Shown here: positions 48,741-60,144 of the stretch, one piece after another
Position numbering within the stretch: the first letter of the stretch is position 1
How the letters are laid out: each line of letters opens with the position of its first letter
Source: Azospirillum oryzae
Lineage (GTDB): Bacteria; Pseudomonadota; Alphaproteobacteria; Azospirillales; Azospirillaceae
Direction of reading: 5' to 3'
NCBI RefSeq assembly: GCF_900177515.1
Contig: NZ_FXAK01000007.1
Coordinates: 1,038,501-1,102,500, forward strand
Length of the DNA: 64,000 nt
Notes under the pieces: model-generated
The model's database searches: none
Told to the model about the DNA's origin: nothing
The model's input: only the letters and a program-made list of their open reading frames with translations
Translations under genes and position numbers: made by a program

Positions 48741-49205
48741 ATGACGCTGCGCACGCAGTTCAACGACAGCCTCAAGGATGCGATGCGCGCGAAGGACCAG
48801 CGCGCGGTGTCCACCATCCGCATGATCCTCGCCGGACTGAAGGACCGCGACATCGCCGCCCGCACCCGCGGCGTGACCGACGGCATCGACGAGGCGGAGA
48901 TCCTGTCGATGCTGCAGACCCTGGTGAAGCAGCGCAACGAATCGGCGGGGCTGTACGATCAGGGCGGCCGTCCCGAACTGGCGCAGCAGGAGCGCGAGGA
49001 GATCGCGGTCATCGAACGTTTCCTGCCCAAACAGATGAGCGAGGAGGAGTCGGCCGCCGCCATCGACGCCATCGTGACCGAACTGGGCGCCTCCAGCATC
49101 AAGGACATGGGCAAGGTGATGGCCGAGCTGAAGGCCCGCCATGCCGGCCAAATGGACTTCGCCAAGGCCGGTGGTCTGGTGAAGGCCCGGCTTTCGGGCA
49201 AGTAA
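48741..49205 (+). CDS. GatB/YqeY domain protein
   Basis: 154 aa, all-helical YqeY protein related to the tail domain of amidotransferase subunit GatB and thought to act on tRNA. Family landmarks are RTQFNDSLKDAMRAKDQRAVSTIRM, an EREEIAVIERFLPKQMSEEE block and the C-terminal MGKVMAELKARHAGQMD. The AAGGAAGACAGG site precedes the ATG. Its location just before dnaG-rpoD is common in alphaproteobacteria. Confidence 0.93.
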   Translation: MTLRTQFNDSLKDAMRAKDQRAVSTIRMILAGLKDRDIAARTRGVTDGIDEAEILSMLQTLVKQRNESAGLYDQGGRPELAQQEREEIAVIERFLPKQMSEEESAAAIDAIVTELGASSIKDMGKVMAELKARHAGQMDFAKAGGLVKARLSGK

Positions 49206-49286
49206 GGCGCGCTGGCCGCCGCGGGGCGACTCAGGCTAGGCTGAGGTCTGATCCCCCGCGCGGCAGACGGGCAGGAGGACAGTGGA

Positions 49287-49883
49287 ATGGTCGCGGTCCG
49301 CAAATCCACCTTCTCAGGCATGACCGTCGCGGAGTTCCTGGACTGGAACGGCGACGGCACCGACACGCGCTATGAGCTGGTGAACGGCGAACCGCGCGCC
49401 ATGGCGCCGGCGAGCATCACCCACGGCATTCTGCAAAGCACCGTCGCCCGCCTGATCGGCAATCATCTGGCCGACCGCGCGCCCGGCTGCCATGTCGTGA
49501 CCGCGCCGGGCGTGCAACCGCGCGTCCGCTCCAGCCACAACATGCGCATCCCCGACCTCGGCGTGACCTGCACCCCGGATGAACGGGGCCTGCGCACGCT
49601 GCCAGATCCGGTCCTGCTGATCGAGATCCTCTCGCCCAGCAACGAAGCCGAGACCTGGGAGAATGTCTGGACCTACACAACGCTGCCGTCGGTCCGCGAG
49701 ATCCTGGTGCTGTGGACGGCCGGGATCGGTGCGGAGCTTCTGCGGCGGCAGGCGGATGGCAACTGGCCGGAGAGCCCATTGGTGATCATGGCAGATGACG
49801 TGCTGACTCTGGACAGCATCGGCTATCAGGCCCCCTTGCGTGCACTCTATGCCGGAACGCATCTCGTCGGGCAGCCGGACTGA
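49287..49883 (+). CDS. Uma2-family putative endonuclease (DUF820)
   Basis: 198 aa. The fold is of the PD-(D/E)xK type. MTVAEFLDWNGDGTDTRYELVNGEP starts the family, the acidic Asp is in RIPDLGVTC, and ILSPSNEAETWENVW follows. The usual Lys of the catalytic motif is not obvious (EILSPSN), so activity is uncertain. Such genes are scattered in many bacteria and behave as mobile accessory genes; this one is inserted between yqeY and dnaG. Confidence 0.85.
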   Translation: MVAVRKSTFSGMTVAEFLDWNGDGTDTRYELVNGEPRAMAPASITHGILQSTVARLIGNHLADRAPGCHVVTAPGVQPRVRSSHNMRIPDLGVTCTPDERGLRTLPDPVLLIEILSPSNEAETWENVWTYTTLPSVREILVLWTAGIGAELLRRQADGNWPESPLVIMADDVLTLDSIGYQAPLRALYAGTHLVGQPD

Positions 49884-50022
49884 CGCATTGCCTCTGCGCC
49901 ATCTGCGCCCTTGGGGCCGGCGGCGCTGGTTCCCATACTATGCCTCTGCTATAGCCTAGCGCCCATTGGCTCCGCCCATCGTTTCCGCCCTTTGGCCTTC
50001 GTACCCCGGTGACCGTTCGACC

Positions 50023-51933
50023 ATGGCTTTCCCGCCCCAATTCCTGGAAGAACTGCGCACCCGGCTGACCCTGTCGGAAGTGGTCTCCAAGCGTCTCCGG
50101 CTGATCCGCGCCGGGCGGGAGTACAAGGCGCCCTGTCCCTTCCACAATGAGAAGTCGCCGTCCTTCTACGTCAACGACCAGAAGGGCTTCTTCCATTGCT
50201 TCGGCTGCGGCGCCCATGGCGACATCATCGGCTTCGTCATGCGCCACGACAACCTCGGCTTCCCCGATGCGGTCGAGCATCTGGCGGGCGAGGCCGGCTT
50301 GCCGGTGCCGCGCCCGACGGAGGAGGACCGGCAGCGCTACGAGCGGCGCAAGACCCTGCATGACCTTGTCGAGCAGGCGGCGCGCTGGTTCGAGCAGCAG
50401 CTGCACACGTCGGCCGGGCGGCCGGGGCTGGACTATTTTATGCGGCGCGGGCTGGACGGCGAGACCATCGCCCGCTTCCGGCTGGGCTACGCCCCCGGCG
50501 ATTCGAACGCGCTGCGGACATATCTGGGCAAGCAGGGCTTTTCCGACGAGGACATGGTCAATGCCGGGCTGCTGAAGCGGCCGGACGACGGCCGGTCTCC
50601 CTACAGCTTCTTCCGCAACCGCGTGATGTTCCCGGTCACCGACCGGCGCGGGCAGGTGGTCGCCTTCGGCGGGCGCATCCTGGAGGGCGACGGGCCGAAA
50701 TACGTCAACACCGCCGACACCCCGCTCTTCCACAAGGGCACGCTGCTCTACGGCCTGTCGCGGGCGCGGCAGGCGGCGGCGGACGGCAAGCCGGTGATCG
50801 TCGCCGAAGGTTATATGGATGTGATCGCGCTGGTTCGCGCCGGCTTCGAGGGCGCCGTGGCGCCGCTGGGCACCGCGCTGACCGAGACGCAGGTGCAGGA
50901 ACTGTGGAAGCTGATCCCGGCGGCGGAGAAGGTGCCCTTCCTGTGCTTCGACGGCGACAATGCCGGCCGGCGCGCGGCGTGGCGGGCGGTGGAGCGCATT
51001 TTGCCGCACCTCGCCCCCGGCCAGTCGGCCCGCGTCGCCTTCCTGCCGGAAGGGGAGGACCCCGACAGCCTGATCCGCGCCAGCGGCGCGAAGGCGATGG
51101 GGGCGGTGCTGGAGGCCGCCATCCCGCTGTCCGACGCCCTGTGGCGGATGGAGAGCGAAGGCCGGCCGACCGACACGCCGGAGGCCAAGGCCGCGGTGAA
51201 GGCGGCGCTGGAAGCCCGCGTCGCCACCATCGCCGACCGCGACGTCCAGAGCTTCTACCGCACCGAGATGCGCCGCCGCGTCGACGAGGCCTTTGCCCCG
51301 GTGCGCCAGGGCTACAATCGCGGCCCCTGGGTGCCGGGGCAGGGGCGGGGCCGCTTCGGCGAGGCGCCGCGCCGCCATGTGCCGGGCACGCCGGGCCGCC
51401 TGACCTCCAAGCCGGTCGGGGAGGGGCGGGGCCGCGCCTCGCGCCTCGCCTCGATGCGGGAGCGGATCCTGCTGGCGACGCTCATCAATCATCCGGAATT
51501 GTTCGGCGAACTGGCCGAGCCGCTGGGGCTGTTGCCGTTCGGTGACCCGGAGCTGGAAAAACTGCGCTGGGCGGTCATGGAATGCCTTTCCGACGACCGC
51601 AATCACGACTCGACACTTGACGCCGCTGCGCTTTGTCGCCACTTGTCATCCGCCGGCCATGAGGCAATGGTCGGTGCTTTGCTAGGCGAGTCGACTTATA
51701 ACCATGCCGGCTTCGCCCGTCCTGACGCCTCTACGGAGGATGCTAGGAAGGGATGGTGGCCTGCGTGGCGGCATCTGCATCACGAGCGGGTGCTGGACGA
51801 TCTTAGGGAAGCGAAAGCGGCTCTGAAGCGTGATACGAACGAGGCCAACCTCGCACGTGTTGCTGCTCTTCAGCAGGAGGTCATCAAGTCCGGTCTGGGT
51901 ATCGCGGACGACAGTGACTTTGACGATGTCTGA
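50023..51933 (+). CDS. dnaG: DNA primase
   Basis: 636 aa, synthesises RNA primers for replication. The N-terminal zinc ribbon is CPFHNEKSPSFYVNDQ...FHCFGCGAHGD (about residues 38-66). The RNA polymerase domain follows, with the TOPRIM motifs VIVAEGYMDVIAL (near 260) and CFDGDNAGRRAA (near 310). The C-terminal DnaB-binding domain begins after the basic linker, near residue 480. The ATG at 50023 matches the family start. It is followed by rpoD after 198 bp, the conserved macromolecular-synthesis arrangement. Confidence 0.97.
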   Translation: MAFPPQFLEELRTRLTLSEVVSKRLRLIRAGREYKAPCPFHNEKSPSFYVNDQKGFFHCFGCGAHGDIIGFVMRHDNLGFPDAVEHLAGEAGLPVPRPTEEDRQRYERRKTLHDLVEQAARWFEQQLHTSAGRPGLDYFMRRGLDGETIARFRLGYAPGDSNALRTYLGKQGFSDEDMVNAGLLKRPDDGRSPYSFFRNRVMFPVTDRRGQVVAFGGRILEGDGPKYVNTADTPLFHKGTLLYGLSRARQAAADGKPVIVAEGYMDVIALVRAGFEGAVAPLGTALTETQVQELWKLIPAAEKVPFLCFDGDNAGRRAAWRAVERILPHLAPGQSARVAFLPEGEDPDSLIRASGAKAMGAVLEAAIPLSDALWRMESEGRPTDTPEAKAAVKAALEARVATIADRDVQSFYRTEMRRRVDEAFAPVRQGYNRGPWVPGQGRGRFGEAPRRHVPGTPGRLTSKPVGEGRGRASRLASMRERILLATLINHPELFGELAEPLGLLPFGDPELEKLRWAVMECLSDDRNHDSTLDAAALCRHLSSAGHEAMVGALLGESTYNHAGFARPDASTEDARKGWWPAWRHLHHERVLDDLREAKAALKRDTNEANLARVAALQQEVIKSGLGIADDSDFDDV

Positions 51934-52131
51934 CGGTTGATGACCTATATCGTCGCCAATCGGGCATCGGTTGATGGGACAAAGGGCAACAGGACGGGGC
52001 CGCATGACAGTTTCTGTGATGGCGGGTTCTGGGTAGATACACGGTTGGGGGTGGGGCGGACGGGCCGGGAAACCGGGACCGGGCGCTCCTTTCGTCTTTA
52101 TTCACTGGGGTAATGCGGGGGCACCGATCGC

Positions 52132-54135
<2,004 letters not shown>

Positions 54136-54162
54136 TTGGAAGCGTTTCGGTTTGAGACGAAG

Positions 54163-54192
54163 CGGGGGCCGGTTGGCCCCCGTTTTCGTTTT
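54163..54192 (+). terminator. Rho-independent terminator of rpoD
   Basis: CGGGGGCC at 54163-54170 pairs with GGCCCCCG at 54175-54182 around a GGTT loop, followed by TTTTCGTTTT. Confidence 0.9.
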
Positions 54193-54267
54193 CGGACTTC
54201 CGCGTCGGAACGATGAACGAGGGGTTGCATTTCCCCGAAGCTTTGTCGCAAAGTGCGCCCCGCGGTA

Positions 54268-54343
54268 GGGCCTGTAGTTCAGCGGTTAGAACGCGCCGCT
54301 CATAACGGTGTTGTCGTCGGTTCGAATCCGGCCGGGCCCACCA
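54268..54343 (+). tRNA. tRNA with CAU anticodon, probably tRNA-Ile2
   Basis: A 76-nt cloverleaf: acceptor GGGCCTG pairs with CGGGCCC (one G-U), discriminator A, encoded CCA. The D-arm has TAGTTCAGCGGTTAGAA. The anticodon loop is CTCATAA with CAT at 54300-54302. The T-arm GTCGG-TTCGAAT-CCGGC has one weak pair. Overall shape, especially the GGGCC acceptor and CGGTTAGAA, is closer to the lysidine-modified tRNA-Ile(CAU) than to initiator or elongator tRNA-Met; this choice is an inference. It follows the rpoD terminator. Confidence 0.9.
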
Positions 54344-54556
54344 CGCTTTTCCAGCGGGTTCCGACAGGCTGTCGGCACCCTCCTCCCCGTCGCGGATTGC
54401 GTGGGATAAAGCACACTATTTCCTCTGGTCTGATAGGACAGCCTTCGGTTGGCCTGCGGCGGTTCGCCTCGGTGCGTTGGTGACGATCTCACCGACGCGG
54501 GTGCGCGGCGGGGTGTATCGTTTCCGCAATTGGGAACGGGCGAAGGAAACTCGGAC

Positions 54557-55714
54557 ATGCGTCGGCTGCTGCGCCGCGGTCTCGCGCTGCTCCCGATCCT
54601 CGGCGTCCTGGCCGGCGGTGCCTGGGCGTTGTGGCTGCGCCCGCTGGCGGTGCCGGTCGCGGCAGAGGAGGACGAGGTTCCTTTGGAGGTCTACGGCATA
54701 GGCACGGTAGAGGCGCGGGTGCGCTCCGCGGTCGGGCTGGAGGTTGCCGGCACGCTGACGGAACTGTTCGCCGACCACGGCGACCGCGTGCCCCAGGGCG
54801 CCGTGCTTGCCCGCCTCGACACCCGCCAGCAGGACGCCCGCGTCGCCGAGGCCAAGGCCGCAGTCGGGCAGGCACGGGCGGCGCGCGCCAGGGCGGAGGC
54901 AACCATCCTCAAGGCGCATTCACTGCTCGACAAGCGCCGGCAGGCCGCCGGACGACGGCAGCAACTGCTGGCCAAGGGCAGCGTGTCGGTGGAGGTTGCG
55001 GAGGACAGTGCCGCCGACCTGCGCGTTGCAGAAGCGGAACTGGCGGTGGCGCAGTCCGACCTTGCGGTGGCCGAAGCCGCCGTGGCCGATTCCGAAGCGC
55101 GGCTGCGCTACGAATCCGCGCGGCTCGACCGCTACACGTTGACCGCCCCGTTCGACGCGTTGGTGATCGCCCGCCACAAGGAACTGGGCGCCGCCGTCAA
55201 TCCCGGCGAGCCGCTGTTCACCCTGATCGCCCCGGACAGCGTCTGGGCGCTGGTCCACATCGATGAAGCCTCGGCCGGTGGATTGGCGGAAGGTCTTGCG
55301 GCGACGGTGCGTCTGCGTTCGCTTCCCGGCGCAACCTTTCGGGCGCGCGTGACCCGCATCGAGCTGGAAAGCGACCGCGTCACCGAGGAGCGGAAAGTCT
55401 ACCTGAAATGCGAGGTCTGCCCGCCGCGTGTCTATCTCGCCGAACAGGTCGAGGCGACCATCGCGGTGGGCCGCCTGCCGCGCGCCGTGCTGGTGCCGCA
55501 GATGGCGATCGATGGTTTCGACGGACGGAGCGGCACGGTGTGGACCATCGAGGACGGCCGCCTCGCCCGCCGCGCGCTGAGTTTCGGCAGGCGCATGCTG
55601 GACGGTCGGCTGGAGGTGACCGGCGGCCTGCCCGATGGCGTGCGGCCGGTGGTCGCCGCCGCATCCGGCCTGCGCGAGGGCCGGCGCGCCGATCCGTTGG
55701 GGGCGCCGCCATGA
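54557..55714 (+). CDS. HlyD-family periplasmic adaptor (DevB-like)
   Basis: 385 aa membrane-fusion protein of an exporter. An N-terminal membrane anchor (LALLPILGVLAGGAWALWL) is followed by a lipoyl half-motif (GLEVAGTLTELFADHGDRVPQGAVLARLD), a long helical hairpin (about residues 88-190) and the second lipoyl/beta-barrel part (RYTLTAPFDALVIARHKELG). The ATG at 54557 is at the start of the anchor. It overlaps the permease gene by 4 bp and is followed by an ATPase gene, so the three encode a tripartite export system. Confidence 0.92.
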   Translation: MRRLLRRGLALLPILGVLAGGAWALWLRPLAVPVAAEEDEVPLEVYGIGTVEARVRSAVGLEVAGTLTELFADHGDRVPQGAVLARLDTRQQDARVAEAKAAVGQARAARARAEATILKAHSLLDKRRQAAGRRQQLLAKGSVSVEVAEDSAADLRVAEAELAVAQSDLAVAEAAVADSEARLRYESARLDRYTLTAPFDALVIARHKELGAAVNPGEPLFTLIAPDSVWALVHIDEASAGGLAEGLAATVRLRSLPGATFRARVTRIELESDRVTEERKVYLKCEVCPPRVYLAEQVEATIAVGRLPRAVLVPQMAIDGFDGRSGTVWTIEDGRLARRALSFGRRMLDGRLEVTGGLPDGVRPVVAAASGLREGRRADPLGAPP

Positions 55715-56844
55715 ACCTCGCGCTGCGCGACGTCCGCCACAACCTGGGCCGCTTCCTGCTGACCTGCCTGGGGCTGAGCCTGCTGCTGGGCGTCGTGCTG
55801 TCGATGATCGGCATCTACCGTGGGCTGGTCGATGAGGCGCTGACCCTGGTGCGTGCCCCCGGCGCCGACCTGTGGATCGTCGAATCCGGCACCCGCGGCC
55901 CCTTTGCCGAGGCCTCGCGCATTCCCGGCGACACGCGCGACGCGGTGGCGCGGTTGGCCGGGGTGGCGGCCGCAGGGTCGCTCACCTTCCAGTCGGTGGA
56001 AACCGCACACCGTGGGCGGACGTTGCGCTTGTACGTGGTCGGTTACGAGCAGGGCCGGCCGGGCGAGCCGAAGCGCCTCGCCGCCGGGCGGCCGATCACC
56101 CGCAGCCACTACGAAATGCTCGCCGAACGTCGCGCCGGGCTGGAGATCGGCGAACGGGTGCGGCTGGGACGGGACTTCTACGAGGTGGTGGGGCTGACCG
56201 AGGGCATCGTCGCGTCGGGCGGCGATCCGGTGGTTCATCTGACGCTGAAGGACAGCCAGCGTCTGCAGTTCGAGCTGGACCCGCCCGCCGCCCGGCGCGA
56301 ATTGGCGCGTGGCGCCAGCCCGGCCGGTCTCGACACCGTGAACGCGGTGGTGGCGCGGATGCTGCCCGGCGTGCCGGCGGCCGGCGTCGCGGCGGAGGCG
56401 GCGCGCTGGAAGCATCTGGGGGCGCTGACGCAGGAGGACCAGGAAGGGCTGCTGCTGAAATCGGTGGTCGAGAAGGCGCGCCGGCAGATCGGCCTGTTCA
56501 CGGGGATCCTGCTGGCGGTGTCGGCGGTGGTGATCGCGCTGATCCTCTACACGCTGACCATGGACAAGGTGAAGGCCATTGCCACGCTCAAGCTGATCGG
56601 CGCACCCGACCGCACCATCGTCGCCCTGATCGTGCAGCAGGCGCTCGCCATGGGGAGCATTGGCTGGGGCACCGGCACGCTGCTGATACTGCTCGCCAAG
56701 GATCACTTTCCGCGCCGTCTGCTGCTGCTGCCGGAGGACGCGCTGATGCTGGGCGCGGCGGTGCTGGTCCTGTGCGTGGCGGCGAGCGGGCTTGGCGTGC
56801 GCCTGGCGCTCAAGGTCGATCCGGCCACGGCGCTGGGAGGGTAG
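55711..56844 (+). CDS. ABC transporter permease (FtsX/DevC-like)
   Basis: 377 aa. A first membrane helix near residues 14-36 is followed by a ~230-residue periplasmic domain and then three more membrane segments (near 265-285, 310-335 and 345-370). This is the four-helix MacB/DevC topology. VKAIATLKLIGAPDRTIV is the cytoplasmic coupling region typical of FtsX domains. ATGA overlap with the adaptor; the ATPase starts 4 bp after the stop. Confidence 0.92.
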   Translation: MNLALRDVRHNLGRFLLTCLGLSLLLGVVLSMIGIYRGLVDEALTLVRAPGADLWIVESGTRGPFAEASRIPGDTRDAVARLAGVAAAGSLTFQSVETAHRGRTLRLYVVGYEQGRPGEPKRLAAGRPITRSHYEMLAERRAGLEIGERVRLGRDFYEVVGLTEGIVASGGDPVVHLTLKDSQRLQFELDPPAARRELARGASPAGLDTVNAVVARMLPGVPAAGVAAEAARWKHLGALTQEDQEGLLLKSVVEKARRQIGLFTGILLAVSAVVIALILYTLTMDKVKAIATLKLIGAPDRTIVALIVQQALAMGSIGWGTGTLLILLAKDHFPRRLLLLPEDALMLGAAVLVLCVAASGLGVRLALKVDPATALGG

Positions 56845-56848
56845 GGCG

Positions 56849-57538
56849 ATGGCCGCGCCGCTCGTCGAGCTTCGGGGTATCGCCAAGACCTACGGCCGAG
56901 GCGAGGCCGCCGTGCATGCGCTGACGGACACCGACCTGCAGGTCTATCCGGGGCAGGTGGTCGGGCTGCTCGGCCCCAGCGGATCGGGCAAGACGACGCT
57001 GCTGAACCTGATCGGCTGCATCGTCGAACCGACGCGCGGCCGCCTGGATCTCGACGGCGAGACGGTCTACGACGGCCGCTGGCTTCGATCCGACCTGCGC
57101 CGGCTGCGGTTGGAGAAGATCGGCTTCATCTTCCAGTTCCACAACCTGCTGCCGTTCCTGACCGCCGAGGAGAATGTCGCGGTCGCGCTCGACCTTGCCG
57201 GCGTTCCCGGCGCCGAGGCGCGGCGCCGCGCGCGGGCCTTGCTGGACTATCTGGAGGTGGGGCACCGCAGCGCAACGCTGCCGTCGCGGCTGTCGGGCGG
57301 CGAGGCGCAGCGAGTCGCCATCGCCCGCGCGCTCGCCAATCGTCCGCGCATCATCCTGGCCGACGAGCCGACGGCGGCCCTGGATTCCGGGCGCGCCGCC
57401 ATGGTGATGGACCTGCTGCGCCGGCTCGCCATCGAGCAGCAGGCGGCGATCCTGGTCGTCACGCACGACGAGACGATCTTCGGCCGCTTCGACGGCACGG
57501 TGACGTTGCGCGACGGGCGGGTCGTCCCCAACGGGTGA
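56849..57538 (+). CDS. ABC transporter ATP-binding protein (DevA/LolD-like)
   Basis: 229 aa ATPase of the exporter. Walker A is GPSGSGKTTLL (near residue 42), the Q-loop FQFHNLLPFLTAEENV, the signature LSGGEAQRVAIARAL (near 148), Walker B IILADEPTAALD and the H-loop VVTHDE. The order adaptor-permease-ATPase resembles DevBCA exporters of glycolipid or small molecules. The substrate is not shown by sequence. Confidence 0.93.
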   Translation: MAAPLVELRGIAKTYGRGEAAVHALTDTDLQVYPGQVVGLLGPSGSGKTTLLNLIGCIVEPTRGRLDLDGETVYDGRWLRSDLRRLRLEKIGFIFQFHNLLPFLTAEENVAVALDLAGVPGAEARRRARALLDYLEVGHRSATLPSRLSGGEAQRVAIARALANRPRIILADEPTAALDSGRAAMVMDLLRRLAIEQQAAILVVTHDETIFGRFDGTVTLRDGRVVPNG

Positions 57539-57860
57539 AAGTATGCAGCACGGTCCACGCCCGCAGGATCGCTGCCGCCGCATGCGGCATTCCGTTCCCC
57601 GCCGGGCCGGCCTGAAGCCTTTTCGGCACAAGCGTGGCCGTACCGCACAAATTTTGCTGCAAGCCCGACAAAGTCTGGAATAAAGGATGCGCGGCGCGCG
57701 TTCGCACCCATATGCATCGGGTCCCCATTTCGGCCGCAGGGTCGAGTGAGCCGGCCCGGCCCTGGAGTTGCGGCGCCCTCGTCGTCCCGTCCGGCCTCTC
57801 GCTGGAAGGGGGAGTCCATGGCGTGAGCCTTGGCGTTACCGGTAAGGAACGGGTGCGCGG
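57539..57860. promoter_or_regulatory. Upstream region of the ECF sigma gene
   Basis: 322 bp with no gene I can support. At 57677-57681 GGAAT is followed after 17 bp by CGTT (57699-57702), one mismatch from the GGAAC-N16/17-CGTT promoter class used by alphaproteobacterial EcfG. This could place the downstream sigma gene in the general stress regulon or be chance. Confidence 0.3.
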
Positions 57861-58370
57861 TTGAGCAAATTCGGGGTCGATCTGGAAGTCCACATCGCGT
57901 CCTTGCGGCGCTACGCGCGTGCGTTGCTGCGCAACGGTGCGGATGCGGAGGATCTGGTGCAGGAGGCGCTGACGCGCGCGGTGGCGCGCGCCGACAGCTT
58001 CCAGGCGGGGACGAACCTGCGGGCATGGCTTTTCACCATCCTGCACAACGTCCACGTCAATCAGGTCCGTTCCAAGGCCGCCCGGCCGCAGGAGGTCGAC
58101 GTCGCCGACGTCGAATCGAAGCTGGTCAGTCCGGCCCGGCAGGAAGAGCGTGTCGAGCTGCGCGAGATGATGCGCGCGGTCGACGAGTTGCCGGAGGAAC
58201 AGCGCAAGGTGCTGCTTCTGGTGGCGCTGGAGGGCCTGAAATATGACGAGGTCGCCGACATGCTCGGCGTACCGATCGGGACCGTCATGTCGCGCCTTTC
58301 ACGGGCGCGCGAGGCGGTGCGGGCGAAACTGGCGAACGAGGGTGGCGTCACCCTCCGGCGGGTGAAGTGA
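57861..58370 (+). CDS. ECF-type RNA polymerase sigma factor
   Basis: 169 aa. Region 2 is LRRYARALLRNGADAEDLVQEALTRAV, with the core-binding NLRAWLFTILHN. Region 4 is VLLLVALEGLKYDEVADMLGVPIGTVMSRLSRARE. The start codon is a TTG at 57861 with a distant AAGGA; no better in-frame start is present. A transmembrane anti-sigma gene is coupled to it (stop overlaps the ATG), so activity is likely released by an envelope or redox signal. It is not next to phyR/nepR, so it is not the classical EcfG locus. Confidence 0.93.
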   Translation: MSKFGVDLEVHIASLRRYARALLRNGADAEDLVQEALTRAVARADSFQAGTNLRAWLFTILHNVHVNQVRSKAARPQEVDVADVESKLVSPARQEERVELREMMRAVDELPEEQRKVLLLVALEGLKYDEVADMLGVPIGTVMSRLSRAREAVRAKLANEGGVTLRRVK

Positions 58371-59317
58371 TGAACGCGCATCAAGCGACTGGACGGGTCA
58401 CGGAGGACGAACTCCACGCCTATGTGGATGGCCAGCTGGACGGCAACCGCCGTCTGGCGGTGGAGCGATGGCTTGCCGAGGATCCGGAGGCGGCGCGCCG
58501 GGCGGAGGATTACCGCGCCCAGGGGCTGCTGCTGCACGAGATGTTCGACTCCGTCCTGCGCGAACCGCCGAGCGACACGGTTCAGGAGCTGTCCGACCGG
58601 CTGAAGGGTCGCATCGCCTTCAACGACAACCGTCCGGCCTGGCATGCCCGCCCGCTGGTGCGGTTCGCCGCCGCGGTGATGCTGGTGGTCGCCGGTGCGG
58701 CCGGCGGCTGGATGGGCCGTGGCGCCGACCAGCAGGCCGCCGCTCCCGTCGCCCAGCAGCGCCAGACGCTGGCCACCTTCGCCCAGGAGGCGACGCAGGC
58801 GCACCGCTTCTACACCTCCGACGAACGGTTCCAGGTGGAGCTTGGCGCCGACAATCAGGACGAGTTGAACGGCTGGCTGTCCAAGCGGATGGGCCGCGAC
58901 GTGTTCGGTCCGGACCTTGGCCGCGTCGGCTACCGGCTGATCGGCGGCCGGTCGCTGCCGACCGATCTCGGTGCCGGCGCCCAGTACATGTACGCCAACG
59001 ACGGCAACAAGCGGATCACCCTGTTCGTCGGGGCCCCCCAAAGCGGGAACCAGTCCAACTTCAGCTTCACCCAGAACGGCGACGTCGCGACGTTCTATTG
59101 GGTCGAGGGTCCGCTGGCCTACGCGCTGGCCGGCCGCCTGTCGAAGGAGGAACTGCTTGAGATCGCCAAGGCGGTCTATCAGGACGTGAAGGCCGGCCCG
59201 CCGCGCCGCGAGCCGCCGCCGGAACAGCAGCCCCAGCAGCAACAGCCGCAACCGCAGCAGGAACAGCCGGCCGGCGTGCAGCCGATCAGCGACACGCACA
59301 AGGCCAAGGAGAGCTGA
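58370..59317 (+). CDS. Transmembrane anti-sigma factor
   Basis: 315 aa. The N-terminal anti-sigma domain has the DELHAYVDGQLDGNRRLAVERWLAEDPE pattern of the RsiW/ChrR-less type. A single membrane helix lies at about residues 97-116 (AAAVMLVVAGAAGGWMG). The ~150-residue periplasmic sensor domain ends in a long Pro/Gln tail. No HxxxCxxC zinc motif is seen. It would hold the upstream sigma factor at the membrane. It starts on the last base of the sigma stop codon. Confidence 0.9.
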   Translation: MNAHQATGRVTEDELHAYVDGQLDGNRRLAVERWLAEDPEAARRAEDYRAQGLLLHEMFDSVLREPPSDTVQELSDRLKGRIAFNDNRPAWHARPLVRFAAAVMLVVAGAAGGWMGRGADQQAAAPVAQQRQTLATFAQEATQAHRFYTSDERFQVELGADNQDELNGWLSKRMGRDVFGPDLGRVGYRLIGGRSLPTDLGAGAQYMYANDGNKRITLFVGAPQSGNQSNFSFTQNGDVATFYWVEGPLAYALAGRLSKEELLEIAKAVYQDVKAGPPRREPPPEQQPQQQQPQPQQEQPAGVQPISDTHKAKES

Positions 59318-59348
59318 GGGAGTGGATGGGGGGAGCCGATGGCTCCCC

Positions 59349-60002
59349 TCAGCGTTTCAGCAGCAGAATTTCCTTCAGCCAGTCGCGCACCTCGCGGCAG
59401 ACCGCCTCCGACGCCTCGTCCAGGGCGTGGCCGGTGCCGGGAACCAGGACCAGCTTCTTCGGTTCGCGCGCTTTGCGGTGGACGTGGATGGAGCAGCTGG
59501 GCGGCAGGATCTCGTCCGCCTCGCCGTGGATCAGCAGGATGGGGCAGGACAGGTCGCCGACCGGGTCGGTGCCGTAGCCCTGGGTCGCCAGCGTCACCAC
59601 CGTGCAGACGGCACCGCGGTTCGACACCGCCGCCTGGATGACCACCGCCCCGCCGAAGGAATGGCCGACCAGCGCCACATGGTGGATGCCCTGGCGGCCA
59701 AGGAAACTCAGCCCGCACAGCAGGTCGTACACCGCCTCCTCCAGGTCGCGCGGATCGCGGAAGCGCAGGCGCAGCGAGGCGATGCCGTCGGCGGTCAGGT
59801 CGGCGGCCAGCCGGGGATAGAGCCCGCGCGCCGGCGTGTCGAAGCCGCCGCCGACCCCGCCGACCCACAGCGCCGCCAGATCCCCGCCCGGCACCGGGTA
59901 ATAGCGGCCCTCGACCGGGCCACGATCGGTTTCCAGCGTCACAGGCTGAAAGCCTTCGGCGTCGGCGATGCCCATGGTGGCGTCCAGAAGCGGCACGGCC
60001 AT
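59349..60002 (-). CDS. Alpha/beta hydrolase (dienelactone-hydrolase-like)
   Basis: 217 aa. The nucleophile elbow VALVGHSFGGAVV (Ser), Asp in LLIHGEADEILP and His in PGTGHALDEAS form the triad. The early LWVGGVGGGFDTPARGL holds the oxyanion hole. A GGAAGGGAGA ribosome site sets the start at 60002. Single gene, convergent with the anti-sigma gene. It looks like the small 'alpha/beta superfamily hydrolase' proteins of unknown substrate. Confidence 0.87.
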   Translation of the reverse strand: MAVPLLDATMGIADAEGFQPVTLETDRGPVEGRYYPVPGGDLAALWVGGVGGGFDTPARGLYPRLAADLTADGIASLRLRFRDPRDLEEAVYDLLCGLSFLGRQGIHHVALVGHSFGGAVVIQAAVSNRGAVCTVVTLATQGYGTDPVGDLSCPILLIHGEADEILPPSCSIHVHRKAREPKKLVLVPGTGHALDEASEAVCREVRDWLKEILLLKR

Positions 60003-60144
60003 TCTCCCTTCCGATCTTTGCTGCTGCAGATGGTAACAGCGGGAACGCCCCGCGGTTGCCGCATACCGGGGCGGGCGAGGCAACGAAGCCGCAACCCGGC
60101 TGTTCTCTGTCGACAGGCATTGGACATTCGGGAAAGGAGCGGCA

